Source of the DNA: Shewanella donghaensis
GTDB taxonomy: Bacteria > Pseudomonadota > Gammaproteobacteria > Enterobacterales > Shewanellaceae
DNA: 64,000 nucleotides
Assembly (NCBI RefSeq): GCF_007567505.1
Contig: NZ_CP041783.1
Location: 62,001 to 126,000 of the forward strand
Direction of reading: 5' to 3'
Each line of letters opens with the position of its first letter. Position 1 is the first letter of the stretch. Of the stretch, positions 16,751-26,032 are shown piece by piece. A model generated the notes under the pieces. It had not been told where the DNA came from, made no database searches, and was given only the letters and a program-made list of their open reading frames with translations. The position numbers and the translations under genes were made by a program.

Positions 16751-17818
16751 TTAAGCTTTATAACTCAGATGTTGATGGAAGCGAACAATCACATCGATAT
16801 GTTCTTTATCAATATCAAAATGAGATGTAAATTGACGAATCGCATCTTGTACTTGATTCATAAAGCGGCCGTAGCCTTCATCAGTTTCGTTAGCTTTAGA
16901 AGCCACAATCACAAATCGAATCGCTTCAGCGAGTTTGTTGTCATCCCAATGGCAAATAGGCGCTGGCGCTTCTTCGTTAGGGTCAAAACCTACCATTTGA
17001 AACTCTTCAGTACTGTTAAGTTGTTCGTACTTACTGTTACGGACTAACGGTACTTTACCGTTGGCGACCATAGCAATACGAGTCAATTTATTAGCATGAG
17101 CCGCGTTAATAAAACTATCAGCAACGCTTTGGTACTTGTCGCCAAACTGGGTCGTATTTTCAGACATTAATTGCTTTTTAATACGACGACCCATAGGAAG
17201 GCTGACCGTAACGTAGTTCAGTGCACTTACCGTTTCAGGTAAGTTACATTCACGGCGCTTGTAACGATTATCTACAGCACGTAGTTTATAACCATAGGTT
17301 TCTTTGAGTCCTTTTGATTTTGCAAAAAAATCATAAGAGATATGTTGATGGTCACGTATTTTAACTGGTACATCTTGAACTGGAAGCAAAGGTTTTATTT
17401 CAGCTAAGAAAGCTTGAGTTTTTGCATGGAACTCAGCTGAATGGGTGCGAAGTTCTGTCCCTGTCGCAAGGAAAACAACTTTAAGCTTTTTAGCTCTATA
17501 ACCTGGAAGCGTATGTAAACGGTTAGCTTCATGATGCGCAGGGTTATAGAAAAAACGTAATTGCTCTTCAGTTGATAAACAATAAGCTTCACTGTGGAAA
17601 CGAACCATAGGTAACTTGTCGCTAGCGACAATATGAACGTTGAACAGTTCATGCTTATCAGCAACTTTAAAGACCAGTTTACTAAACTCTTCATAACAGT
17701 TGTTTAGGTCACTGTATGAGCCGAGTAATTCATCTGTAAGCGTAAAGCCAACAGTGATGTATTGGTTTTTACGTGTAGCGGTCGGTAAATAAACTTTCTT
17801 TTGACGACTTATGGACAT
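16751..17818 (-). CDS. Conserved protein of unknown function (probably DUF3083), internally duplicated
   Basis: I do not recognise a function. The 355-residue soluble protein looks like the Shewanella-type DUF3083 family, a call made from memory. It is built of two similar halves. HIVASDKLPMVRF and LSTEEQLRFFYNP in the first half match AMVANGKVPLVRN and NSTEEFQMVGFDP in the second. RDHQHISYDF (near residue 160) matches RFHQHLSYKA at the very end. There is no signal peptide, membrane segment or known catalytic motif. Conserved His pairs (HQH) in both halves could bind a metal, but that is a guess. An AAGGA ribosome site precedes the ATG at 17818. It is a single-gene unit with its own terminator. 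Confidence 0.65.
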   Translation of the reverse strand: MSISRQKKVYLPTATRKNQYITVGFTLTDELLGSYSDLNNCYEEFSKLVFKVADKHELFNVHIVASDKLPMVRFHSEAYCLSTEEQLRFFYNPAHHEANRLHTLPGYRAKKLKVVFLATGTELRTHSAEFHAKTQAFLAEIKPLLPVQDVPVKIRDHQHISYDFFAKSKGLKETYGYKLRAVDNRYKRRECNLPETVSALNYVTVSLPMGRRIKKQLMSENTTQFGDKYQSVADSFINAAHANKLTRIAMVANGKVPLVRNSKYEQLNSTEEFQMVGFDPNEEAPAPICHWDDNKLAEAIRFVIVASKANETDEGYGRFMNQVQDAIRQFTSHFDIDKEHIDVIVRFHQHLSYKA

Positions 17819-18003
17819 AACTTTTCCTTTTAGTCATAGGGTTTATACCAAATCTTATAGCTCTAACTGGGCCACTAAGAGTTAGTATTTTGTAATAATT
17901 TTTATATAATTCCATTTAATTATCATTCTAAATCGTAAAGCTTAAAATAAAATTACTTTTTTTGGTTTTATTGCACATTTTTAATGAAATACTTTAACTT
18001 AAG

Positions 18004-18672
18004 TTACTTTTTTAGCGCATCTTTGATCCATGGGCTCATCCATTGCGTAATTTGAGGTTGTGCGTCTTGGTTAGGATGAATGCCATCACGTTGCATTAAT
18101 TCAGGATTAGGCGCAATTTCTAACATAAAAAATGGCACCAGCGTGATATCAAATTGGTCCGATAACTCATGATAGACACTATTGAACATATTTGTATATC
18201 GAGGGCCATAATTGGGTGGCACCATAATCTCAGTGAGTAACACTTGTGCGCCGTTGTCTTGTGACAACTCAATGATTTTTGTAAGATTTGATTTCAATTT
18301 ATTCGGTGGGAAACCACGTAATCCGTCGTTACCACCAAGCTCGATAACAACAAGGTCAATGTCGCTAGAAGCCAGTAAATTAGGGAGTCTACGTAAACCT
18401 CCTGCGGTTGTTTCACCGCTAACTGAGCCATTAATAATTTGATGTTCGGTGAGGTCATTACGTAACAATTGTACCCAACCTTGCTCTTCCGACATACCGT
18501 AACCAGCACTTAAACTATCACCTAAGATCAAAATCGTGGCAGCATAGCTAGGTGTTGCAACAGAGAATGTTGAAACAACAACCAAGATGAAGGCCGCATT
18601 TAGCAGGCGTTTCGCCGGTAATATAAAGAAGGATCGTATGTCTACTAATTTTGCAAATAATTCCAGTGCCAT
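18004..18672 (-). CDS. tesA: TesA, periplasmic acyl-CoA thioesterase I / lysophospholipase L1 (SGNH hydrolase)
   Basis: TesA is a secreted SGNH esterase with thioesterase, arylesterase and lysophospholipase activity. The mature part starts at ATILILGDSLSAGYGM, where GDSLS holds the catalytic Ser. GGNDGLRG gives the Asn block, and DGIHPN near the end gives the Asp-His pair. The signal peptide core is AAFILVVVSTFSVATPSYA. The 5' end is uncertain: the nearest in-frame ATG before the signal is at 18672, which gives 222 residues and a long n-region and overlaps the start of the divergent ybbA by 35 bases. I see no ATG, GTG or TTG between that codon and the signal core. The tesA/ybbA/ybbP order is the same as in E. 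coli. Confidence 0.88.
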   Translation of the reverse strand: MALELFAKLVDIRSFFILPAKRLLNAAFILVVVSTFSVATPSYAATILILGDSLSAGYGMSEEQGWVQLLRNDLTEHQIINGSVSGETTAGGLRRLPNLLASSDIDLVVIELGGNDGLRGFPPNKLKSNLTKIIELSQDNGAQVLLTEIMVPPNYGPRYTNMFNSVYHELSDQFDITLVPFFMLEIAPNPELMQRDGIHPNQDAQPQITQWMSPWIKDALKK

Positions 18673-19429
18673 TAATGTTACTAACCTCAATAAAACAGTG
18701 GTGACCCAAGAGGGAGAGCTTACTATCCTCAATGGCATTAATATGGATGTCAAGCAGGGGGACAGTATTGCGATTCTCGGACCATCTGGATCTGGCAAGT
18801 CTACATTACTCGGTTTACTTGCAGCGCTTGATACGCCGACATCTGGTGAAATCTACCTTGATGGACAAGCTTTATCAGGTCTCAATGAAGAACAAAAAGC
18901 GGCGCTACGAAAACAAAAGGTCAGCTTCATCTTCCAATCTTTCATGCTGGTGGACACCCTTACAGCACTCGAGAATGTCATGCTCCCAGCTGAACTTGCT
19001 GGTGTGAGCAATGCCAAAGAAAAAGCGCAAAATATGCTTGATAGAGTGGGGCTTTCGCACCGATTAACTCACCTTCCAAAGCAACTTTCTGGTGGTGAAC
19101 AACAGCGTGTTGCTATCGCGAGAGCGTTTATCTGTGAGCCAAAAGTGCTGTTTGCCGACGAGCCTACGGGTAACTTAGACAGCGTAAATGGCGATAAAAT
19201 TGCCGACATGTTGTTTGCTTTAAACCAAGAAAGTGACACCACATTGGTGTTGGTCACCCATGACTTAGAACTAGCAAAACGCTGCAAGCGCCAATTTGTC
19301 ATGGAAAGTGGCCACTTGTCAGAACCTGCTACCGAATCGAATGATAATTTATCTTCTATTAATTCTGGCTCTCACTCTGAAAATGAGTCTGATATCACCT
19401 CGAAAAACGTAACAGAGGAGGTCAGTTAA
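18638..19429 (+). CDS. ybbA: YbbA, ABC transporter ATPase (LolD/MacB type)
   Basis: This 263-residue ATPase carries Walker A GPSGSGKST, the Q-loop in FIFQSF, the signature LSGGEQQRVAIARAF, and Walker B VLFADEPTGNLD followed by VLVTHD. It is the LolD/MacB type of ATPase that works with FtsX-like permeases. The last ~35 residues form a Ser/Glu/Asn-rich tail not usual in the family. The ATG at 18638 has an AAGAAGGA ribosome site (18626-18633). It overlaps ybbP by one base (TAATG) and faces tesA. Its partner is the permease encoded next; the substrate is unknown. Confidence 0.92.
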   Translation: MSTNFANNSSAINVTNLNKTVVTQEGELTILNGINMDVKQGDSIAILGPSGSGKSTLLGLLAALDTPTSGEIYLDGQALSGLNEEQKAALRKQKVSFIFQSFMLVDTLTALENVMLPAELAGVSNAKEKAQNMLDRVGLSHRLTHLPKQLSGGEQQRVAIARAFICEPKVLFADEPTGNLDSVNGDKIADMLFALNQESDTTLVLVTHDLELAKRCKRQFVMESGHLSEPATESNDNLSSINSGSHSENESDITSKNVTEEVS

Positions 19430-21912
19430 TGGAGATGCAATTAGCTTGGCGTCTTTTCAAAAGAGAGTTAATGCAAGGGCAACTCATTCTGATTGTTTTA
19501 GCCATCACTTTAGCTGTGTTGTCGGTCAGTGGTCTTGCTAGGGTCAGCGAAAGGCTGCAAGTTGCCATTAATGGCGAGGCTGCTACTTTCATTGCCGCAG
19601 ATCGCATTATCGATTCTCCCGTTAAAATTGATGACAAAGTTTTAGCGATAGCTGAATCGCTATCAGTTGATCATGTGACGAATATGAAGTTTAACTCCAT
19701 GGTTTACTCTGGAGATAAATTTCAACTCGTTACCATTAAAGCGGTAGGTGATGGATATCCACTTCGCGGTGAAATTGAACTTTCATCAGGGGCCACTCAA
19801 GCACTACCGAAAACAGGCCAAGCATGGTTCGAAAATCGTTTAGGTGGTTTGTTGGGATACCCTAAAACACTCGAACTCGGTAATGTTGAGCTGGATTTAT
19901 CTGCTGAAATAAGCCGTTTACCTGATGCTGGATTTAACCCTTTTGCCTCCTCACCCGTGCTGTTGATGCGCCTAGACGATGTTGAAGCAACAGGGATTAT
20001 TCAGCCTGGCAGCCGTGTGAGTTATGTTTATCAATTTGCGGGTAATGCTACGCAACTTGCTTTGTTTGAAGAACAAGTCAAACCGCTATTAAATAACAGT
20101 CAGCGCTGGGTAGATGTCCAAAGTGGTGATTCACCCATTGCCTCTGCAGTAAAACGCGCTGAACGCTTTTTATTGCTAGCCAGTTTATTGGGTATTGCCC
20201 TTGCTTGCGCGGCAATAGGTATTGCTGCACAGCGATACTGCCAACGTCATTATGACGTGGTAGCAATGCTTAAAACCTTCGGGGCTTCAGCTAAACAAAT
20301 TCGCAGTCTGTTCGGTATTCACCTCATGTTGGTGACAGTACTAGGTATTGCTCTTGGTTTAATCGGCGGCTTTTTATTGGATATCGGTATTACTCAATTT
20401 TTACCTGCCGAAATAGCAGCTTATTCTCCGCCTTATAGCCGCCCAGTCATTTTGGGTGTGAGTACGGGCTTAATAAGTGCGTTTATGTTCTCTGCTTATC
20501 CGCTGATGCGTTTGCTAGCGATTCCACCTTTGCGTGTACTTCAACGGCAATTAGAAGGCTTGCAGCTTGGCATGTGGTTACACTTATTGCTTAGCTTAAG
20601 TGCAATGGCTTTGTTGGGGTATTTGTACTCTCGCAGTATCGAACTCACCATGACAGTGGTGTTGGCAGTATTGTTATTAGGCGTTTTACTCAGTGTACTC
20701 GGTTTTGTCATGATTCGTTTAGGTCATGGTGTTGGAATGAAAACTACCAATCCATTGCAACTCGCATTAGCCGGACTTCGCCGCCGAGCGAGAGAAAATG
20801 CAGTGCAGCTGGTTGGTTTTAGTAGTGCGCTAGTGTTGTTGTTAACCATTTTAGCATTAAGACAAGATTTGCTTAATGAATGGCAAAAGCAATTACCTGA
20901 AGATGCGCCTAACTATTTCTTAGTTAATATTGCTCCTGAAGATACCAAACCATTAGATGACTTCTTAGATATCAACAAAATAATTGCTACTGATATTTAT
21001 CCGGTGATCCGTGGCCGTTTAACCCATATTAATGATGAAGAACTGATCTCCAGGGACGAAGAAAAGAATGGCCAAGAAGGGCGTGTCGGAATATCAAGAG
21101 AATTAAACCTGACTTATCGTGACACCTTGCCACCGAACAATGAGATTACCCAAGGCACGTTCAATCAGGCTGATGACGAAGTGTCTGTAGAATCTGGCGT
21201 CGCTGAAAGATTAGGGTTAGCGCTTAACGATACCATGACCTTTAATATGGATAATCGGCCTGTGACTGTTAAAGTGACCAGTTTTAGACAGGTTCAGTGG
21301 GAAACCTTGCAACCCAACTTCTTCATGATTTTTAGGCCTAAGGCACTTGAAGGTTTTTCATACACGTCTATGGCAAGTTTTCATTTAAATGATGAAGACT
21401 TGAAAATGGCGGGCAGCGACTTAACTGCAAATGCGGTGGTACTGCAGCTGATACAGCAGTTTCCGACTATTTCAGTCATCGATGTTGGCGCTATGGTGCA
21501 ACAACTCAGGCAGATTATTGACCAGGTTTCACTGTCATTAACTTTAGTATTAGCACTCGTTTTACTGGCAAGTGCACTAGTGTTGATTGCCCAAACTGAA
21601 GCAGGAATGGCAACAAGGCAACGAGAACTTGCGGTGCTGCGTACATTTGGTGCATCTGGGTGGTTGCTGCGATCCGCTACAGGGCTCGAGTTTGCCATTT
21701 TAGGTGCTATTGCAGGCATTCTTGCGGTCATCGTTGCTGAATTTGCCTTGTATATGCTTAAAACCCAAGTGTTTGAACTGGTGGTTTATATGCATTGGCC
21801 TTGGTGGGCAATAGCTCCTATCTCGGGTGCTGCAGTGGTGTCATTCTTAGGGATGTGGCGCTGTAGACAGCTATTAAACCGTTCTTGTGGAGAGCTTCTT
21901 AAAGCGGGTTAG
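19429..21912 (+). CDS. ybbP: YbbP, FtsX-like ABC transporter permease
   Basis: The 827-residue protein has a first membrane segment at about residues 17-37, a large periplasmic domain, and a block of membrane helices (about 240-450). A second periplasmic domain and a C-terminal FtsX domain follow (LTLVLALVLLASALVLIAQTEAG ... RELAVLRTFGASGWLLR). The phrase KTFGASAKQIRSLFGIHL in the first FtsX domain and LRTFGASGWL in the second mark the duplicated FtsX fold of this family. It is translationally coupled to ybbA and ends at a terminator. With ybbA it forms one exporter-like complex of unknown cargo. The tesA neighbourhood hints at lipid or envelope work, but that is inference. Confidence 0.9.
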   Translation: MEMQLAWRLFKRELMQGQLILIVLAITLAVLSVSGLARVSERLQVAINGEAATFIAADRIIDSPVKIDDKVLAIAESLSVDHVTNMKFNSMVYSGDKFQLVTIKAVGDGYPLRGEIELSSGATQALPKTGQAWFENRLGGLLGYPKTLELGNVELDLSAEISRLPDAGFNPFASSPVLLMRLDDVEATGIIQPGSRVSYVYQFAGNATQLALFEEQVKPLLNNSQRWVDVQSGDSPIASAVKRAERFLLLASLLGIALACAAIGIAAQRYCQRHYDVVAMLKTFGASAKQIRSLFGIHLMLVTVLGIALGLIGGFLLDIGITQFLPAEIAAYSPPYSRPVILGVSTGLISAFMFSAYPLMRLLAIPPLRVLQRQLEGLQLGMWLHLLLSLSAMALLGYLYSRSIELTMTVVLAVLLLGVLLSVLGFVMIRLGHGVGMKTTNPLQLALAGLRRRARENAVQLVGFSSALVLLLTILALRQDLLNEWQKQLPEDAPNYFLVNIAPEDTKPLDDFLDINKIIATDIYPVIRGRLTHINDEELISRDEEKNGQEGRVGISRELNLTYRDTLPPNNEITQGTFNQADDEVSVESGVAERLGLALNDTMTFNMDNRPVTVKVTSFRQVQWETLQPNFFMIFRPKALEGFSYTSMASFHLNDEDLKMAGSDLTANAVVLQLIQQFPTISVIDVGAMVQQLRQIIDQVSLSLTLVLALVLLASALVLIAQTEAGMATRQRELAVLRTFGASGWLLRSATGLEFAILGAIAGILAVIVAEFALYMLKTQVFELVVYMHWPWWAIAPISGAAVVSFLGMWRCRQLLNRSCGELLKAG

Positions 21913-21938
21913 ATTGGCTACAATATTGACAATTAAAC

Positions 21939-21962
21939 AGGGAGCATTGCTCCCTATTTTTA
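21939..21962 (+). terminator. Intrinsic terminator after ybbP
   Basis: AGGGAGC (21939-21945) pairs with GCTCCCT (21949-21955) around ATT, then ATTTTTAT follows. Confidence 0.85.
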
Positions 21963-21994
21963 TACTTGATTAGCCTTGAGCCACATTCTTGTTG

Positions 21995-22525
21995 TTAAGT
22001 ATAAGCGCCACTTGCATAGTGTAATTCGTAGCTGTGGCTATAAATCTCTAGAATATTTCCGAATGGATCTTCCATATAAATCATGCGGTAGGGTTTTTCT
22101 CCAGGGTAATAATATCGTGGCGCTTTCATGCGTTTTTTACCGCCAGCAGCCACAATCTTTTCTGCTAAACCCTCAACATCAGGATCTTGAACGCAAAAGT
22201 GAAATATGCCAGTTTTCCAGTATTCAAAATTGTCTTCTGGGTTTTGTTGATTATTAAATTGAAATAACTCAACGCCGATCCTGTCTCCCGTAGAAAGGTG
22301 AGCTATTTTGAATGAGCCCCAACCAGCCCCAAAGACATCGGTACACATTTCGCCAATAGCGCTGTCTTCCTCGACAATCGTGGTTGGTTCCATAATTTTG
22401 TACCAACCCAACACTTCTGTATAAAACTTAACTGCAGCTTCTAAGTCGGGTACTGAAATGCCAATATGTGAAAAGCTACGTGGATAAGTTGATGGCTGTT
22501 GATTTGTAAGTGAATCTGATGACAT
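21995..22525 (-). CDS. VOC-family (glyoxalase/dioxygenase-like) protein
   Basis: This 176-residue protein has the vicinal-oxygen-chelate fold. It opens with SFSHIGISVPDLEAAVKFYTEVLGW and ends with YRMIYMEDPFGNILEIYSHSYE. Potential metal ligands are His in SHIGI, Glu in GVELFQF, His in GIFHFCVQD and Glu in NILEIYSH. These positions fit a single metal-binding VOC enzyme such as a lactoylglutathione lyase-like or dioxygenase-like protein, but the substrate cannot be read. It is divergent from a LysR regulator across an AT-rich 169-base gap, so that regulator probably controls it. Confidence 0.82.
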   Translation of the reverse strand: MSSDSLTNQQPSTYPRSFSHIGISVPDLEAAVKFYTEVLGWYKIMEPTTIVEEDSAIGEMCTDVFGAGWGSFKIAHLSTGDRIGVELFQFNNQQNPEDNFEYWKTGIFHFCVQDPDVEGLAEKIVAAGGKKRMKAPRYYYPGEKPYRMIYMEDPFGNILEIYSHSYELHYASGAYT

Positions 22526-22694
22526 AGGTTTGACCTCAATATTTGGTTTTATCGTAATCTTGAATGGACATTCATGCTGATAGAACTATTAATTATTAAA
22601 ATATGTTATTTTTATAATTTTTTGTTATTGATGATTTTGCTATTATGAAAACATACTCAAATACGTTTGCGCTAAATACTAATGGTGACTTTTG

Positions 22695-23570
22695 ATGATT
22701 AATCAAAAATGGTTAACAACTTTTTTAAAACTGGCTGAAGTAGGCCACTTTACTCAAACTGCTGAGCAGTTATTCATGACTCAACCCGGTGTTAGTCAAC
22801 ATGTACAGAAATTAGAACAACAACTCAACGTAAAGCTCATTCAACGTTTTGGTAAGCGTTTCGAATTAACTTCAGCAGGTATGCAATTACAGCAATACGG
22901 ACAAGTGCTCGTTAAAGATCAAATGCAATTACTTAGCGACTTACAAATTGATTCTGAATACATAGGTGAGTGTCGCTTTGCTTGCTCAGGCTCTTTGGCA
23001 TCATTGCTTTATCCACATTTCATCGAGCATCAGATAGCGCATCAGCAGCTTTCAGTTTCAATTGAAGCAGGCCCTAATAGAAGGGTTATCGAGCAATTAA
23101 TCAATAATGAGATTGATATTGGAATAGTGACGCAGCTTGTTTCAGATCCAGAGCTTGAGGTGGTATCTATTGGTTTTGAGCAGTTATGTTTGGTCGTTCC
23201 AAAATCTCATTCTACAACGGTTAACTATGATGAATTAACTCATTTGGGCATGATCGCTCACCCAGATGCAATGCATTATTGGCAGCAAGTGGTAGCAAGT
23301 AATTATGCGGATAAACTGGCTACCAATATCAATGTCGTTAGCTATGTGAACCAACTCAATCAGATATTAATACCTGTGTCGAAAGGACTGGGTTTTACCG
23401 TTTTACCTGAATTTGCAGTGAAGAGCTTTAGTGATAATGAATCAATCACAGTTGCTCAATTAGCTAAGCCAGTTAAAGAGCCGCTTTATATGATTTATAA
23501 AAAGCACCGTCCGTTAGCGAAACGTTATAAGTGGTTTATGGATAAAACCACTGATTTAGTGAATAGCTAA
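22695..23570 (+). CDS. LysR-family transcriptional regulator
   Basis: The protein has 291 residues. An N-terminal winged helix-turn-helix (FLKLAEVGHFTQTAEQLFMT, then QPGVSQHVQKLEQQL) is followed by a LysR substrate-binding domain. The ATG at 22695 is preferred over the TTG immediately before it. It is divergent from the VOC gene, the usual arrangement for a LysR protein and its target. The effector is unknown. Confidence 0.9.
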   Translation: MINQKWLTTFLKLAEVGHFTQTAEQLFMTQPGVSQHVQKLEQQLNVKLIQRFGKRFELTSAGMQLQQYGQVLVKDQMQLLSDLQIDSEYIGECRFACSGSLASLLYPHFIEHQIAHQQLSVSIEAGPNRRVIEQLINNEIDIGIVTQLVSDPELEVVSIGFEQLCLVVPKSHSTTVNYDELTHLGMIAHPDAMHYWQQVVASNYADKLATNINVVSYVNQLNQILIPVSKGLGFTVLPEFAVKSFSDNESITVAQLAKPVKEPLYMIYKKHRPLAKRYKWFMDKTTDLVNS

Positions 23571-23589
23571 TATAAAATTGAATAAACTT

Positions 23590-24483
23590 TTAAGCATTTA
23601 AAATCGAATCCAGAGCGGGATCGATATGGGTGTATTTGAAGTTAAAGCCTGTGGCAAGAGTACGAGTCGGTAGTACAAATTGACCTTCAACAATTAAGTC
23701 AGCCATTTCTCCCATTGCTAAACGCAGCGCTAAAACCGGAGTCGGGATTTTTGCAGGGCGTTTAAGGGTAAAACCTAACGACTGAGCAAATTGCTTATGA
23801 TTAACAGGATTTGGTGCCGTAGCATTAAAAATACCTCGCGCCTCATCATTGTTAATCAAATGCTCAATTAGGTGGGTTAAGTCATCTATATGAATCCAAC
23901 TGACTCCATGAGTTCCTTTTCCTATAGGTCCGCCAAGGCCTAACTTAAATGGCGGTAACATTTTAGCGAGTGCGCCGCCATTTTTGCCTAATACAATGCC
24001 AATTCTAAGCACACAAACTCGGGTTTTATCTGATTGAGCTTTGAGGGCTAAATGCTCCCACTCACTGCAAACTTGGTGGCTAAATTCGTTGTGGGCTTGG
24101 CTATGTTCATCCACTGGCGTTTCGCCTTGTCTGCCGTAAAAGCCTATGGCTGATGCACTAATAAAACTGGCAGGTGGAGTGTCACTTTGATTAATGAGCT
24201 GAGTTAATCTCGCTGTGATATTCCAGCGACTGTCGCAAATACGCTGCTTTTGTTGCTGACTCCAGCGTTTCCCTACAATGGGTTCGCCCGCAAGATTAAT
24301 CACGCTGTCAAAACCATCTAAGTTATCCAGCGAGTCCAAACCGTTTAAATATTGATGCTGTTGGCCTAATATTGATTTCGCATGATTAACATTTCTTGTC
24401 ACGATAGTGAGATCATGTTCTGTCAATAATGTTACTAATTTCTGACCGACAAACCCTGTGGCACCAGTAATTAACATTTTCAT
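23590..24483 (-). CDS. yfcH: YfcH-like epimerase (TIGR01777 family, extended SDR)
   Basis: This 297-residue NAD-dependent epimerase-like protein opens with ITGATGFVGQKLV, the nucleotide-binding motif, followed by VINLAGEPIVGKRWSQQQK, characteristic of the TIGR01777 family. SASAIGFYG supplies the Ser/Tyr region and SWIHIDDL is the conserved late motif. A DUF1731-type C-terminal part (residues ~245-297) completes it. Substrate and pathway are unknown. It converges with the LysR gene, with 19 bases between the stops. Confidence 0.87.
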   Translation of the reverse strand: MKMLITGATGFVGQKLVTLLTEHDLTIVTRNVNHAKSILGQQHQYLNGLDSLDNLDGFDSVINLAGEPIVGKRWSQQQKQRICDSRWNITARLTQLINQSDTPPASFISASAIGFYGRQGETPVDEHSQAHNEFSHQVCSEWEHLALKAQSDKTRVCVLRIGIVLGKNGGALAKMLPPFKLGLGGPIGKGTHGVSWIHIDDLTHLIEHLINNDEARGIFNATAPNPVNHKQFAQSLGFTLKRPAKIPTPVLALRLAMGEMADLIVEGQFVLPTRTLATGFNFKYTHIDPALDSILNA

Positions 24484-24858
24484 AATTAGCTCACTATTTT
24501 ATTAGCTTCAATAGTCAATATTACGCACTAAAAAGCCATTTAGATCAATTCAACTTTAGGCATGTACTATTTGGCTTTGCACTATGTGCACTTACTCGTG
24601 TCGCAAAACTTTCTAAGTTCTTTAATGCCGTGATTAAAGAACATTTAGCTTGAGTTTAGGGGATAGCTGATAGGATAATTAAATATTTGATACAGTTTAA
24701 ATACTTCATCCGAAAATTTTACAGGTATAATTATCTGCTGGGATGTTTATTTTTGTTTATTTTTGTTTATTTTTGTTTATTCAAGTGATTATGCATATAG
24801 TTGCAGTTTACTTGAGTCGTATTTTATTTCATTTTAAGCACTAAAAAGGTTTTAACTT
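24484..24858. other. 375-base gap between yfcH and the AI-2E permease gene
   Basis: The gap holds the promoters of two divergent genes. It includes a GTTTATTTTT repeat, three full units plus a partial (24745-24781). No ORF of convincing quality and no RNA gene was recognised. Confidence 0.6.
24745..24781. repeat. 10-base tandem repeat GTTTATTTTT
   Basis: Three identical units and a partial fourth (GTTTATT) lie about 80 bases before the permease start. A and T make up nine of ten bases in the unit; slippage could change promoter spacing. Confidence 0.85.
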
Positions 24859-26010
24859 ATGAATGGCGCCAATTCCTCTTCGATGGCCTTACGCGGTTTT
24901 GCCATAATGGCTTGTTTAGTTGTCATTCTGGCGGGGATTAAAACAGCAAGCCCGATAGTAGTACCGTTTGTATTATCGGCTTTTCTAGCTGTAATTTGTA
25001 ATCCCGCCATTCAATTTATGAGCCGTTACAGAGTGCCTAAATGGTTGTCGATTATTCTGTTAATGGGAATGATCGTGTTAATGGGGCTTTGGCTAGCAAG
25101 TTTAGTGGGCAGCTCTATAAATGAATTCTCAAAGCAAATGCCGGTTTATCGCCAGCAATTAATTGAACAGTTTTCGTGGATTTTAGAAAAGCTAAATGGC
25201 TTAAACATCAATATCTCCAAAGACAAAGTTTTAGAGTACTTCGACCCTGGTATGGCGTTGAGCATGACCACCAACATGTTATCTGGTTTGGGCAATGTAA
25301 TGGCTAATCTATTTTTGATTATCCTAACCATTATCTTCATGTTGTTTGAGGCACAGTCTTTACCGAAGAAGTTTCACTTTGCGCTTGACGATCCTGACAT
25401 GCGCTTAAAGCAAGTTGATAAGTTTTTACACTCCGTAAATCAATATATGGTGATCAAAACATTGGTCAGCATTGGTACCGGTATAATTGTTGGTATTGGG
25501 TTAACCATTATCGGTGTTGACTATGCACTGTTGTGGGCTGTTTTAGCTTTCCTATTTAATTATATTCCAAATATTGGTTCAATCATTGCTGCTATTCCAG
25601 CTGTGCTTTTAGCCTTTATTCAAATGGGCCCGGGCGCTGCAGGTATTACCGCTGCCCTATACTTTGGCACTAACACCGTGATGGGCAATGTCGTTGAACC
25701 CCGATTTATGGGCCGTGGCTTAGGTCTATCGACCTTAGTCGTTTTCTTGTCATTAATTTTCTGGGGCTGGTTGTTAGGATCGGTAGGTATGCTGTTGTCG
25801 GTGCCTTTAACCATGATTGTGAAAATTGCTCTAGAGTCTAGTGAAAGTGGTAAGTGGTTGGCAATTTTACTTTCTGATGAAATCCAGGATGAACCAGAAA
25901 AACAACCACAAGATGAACTAAAAGCTCATGATGACGAGCTAACCAATACCGATGAATTGCTTTCAGAAAATAGTGAAACGGCTGAGAAGCCTGAAAGCAG
26001 TCAAGTATAA
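24859..26010 (+). CDS. AI-2E-family transporter (PerM/YdiK type)
   Basis: This 383-residue membrane protein of the AI-2E (UPF0118) family has about eight hydrophobic segments. These include AIMACLVVILAGIKTASPIV, two around residues 55-85, a group at 145-170, and the C-terminal block ending LLGSVGMLLSVPLTMIVKI. Family signatures are NYIPNIGSIIAAIPA and VEPRFMGRGLGLSTL. The last ~45 residues are an acidic, Glu-rich tail. Members export diverse small molecules or ions, so the substrate is open. It is followed 22 bases later by the methyltransferase gene and may be co-transcribed with it. Confidence 0.88.
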   Translation: MNGANSSSMALRGFAIMACLVVILAGIKTASPIVVPFVLSAFLAVICNPAIQFMSRYRVPKWLSIILLMGMIVLMGLWLASLVGSSINEFSKQMPVYRQQLIEQFSWILEKLNGLNINISKDKVLEYFDPGMALSMTTNMLSGLGNVMANLFLIILTIIFMLFEAQSLPKKFHFALDDPDMRLKQVDKFLHSVNQYMVIKTLVSIGTGIIVGIGLTIIGVDYALLWAVLAFLFNYIPNIGSIIAAIPAVLLAFIQMGPGAAGITAALYFGTNTVMGNVVEPRFMGRGLGLSTLVVFLSLIFWGWLLGSVGMLLSVPLTMIVKIALESSESGKWLAILLSDEIQDEPEKQPQDELKAHDDELTNTDELLSENSETAEKPESSQV

Positions 26011-26032
26011 ATAACATAAATGAGCAGTAGTA

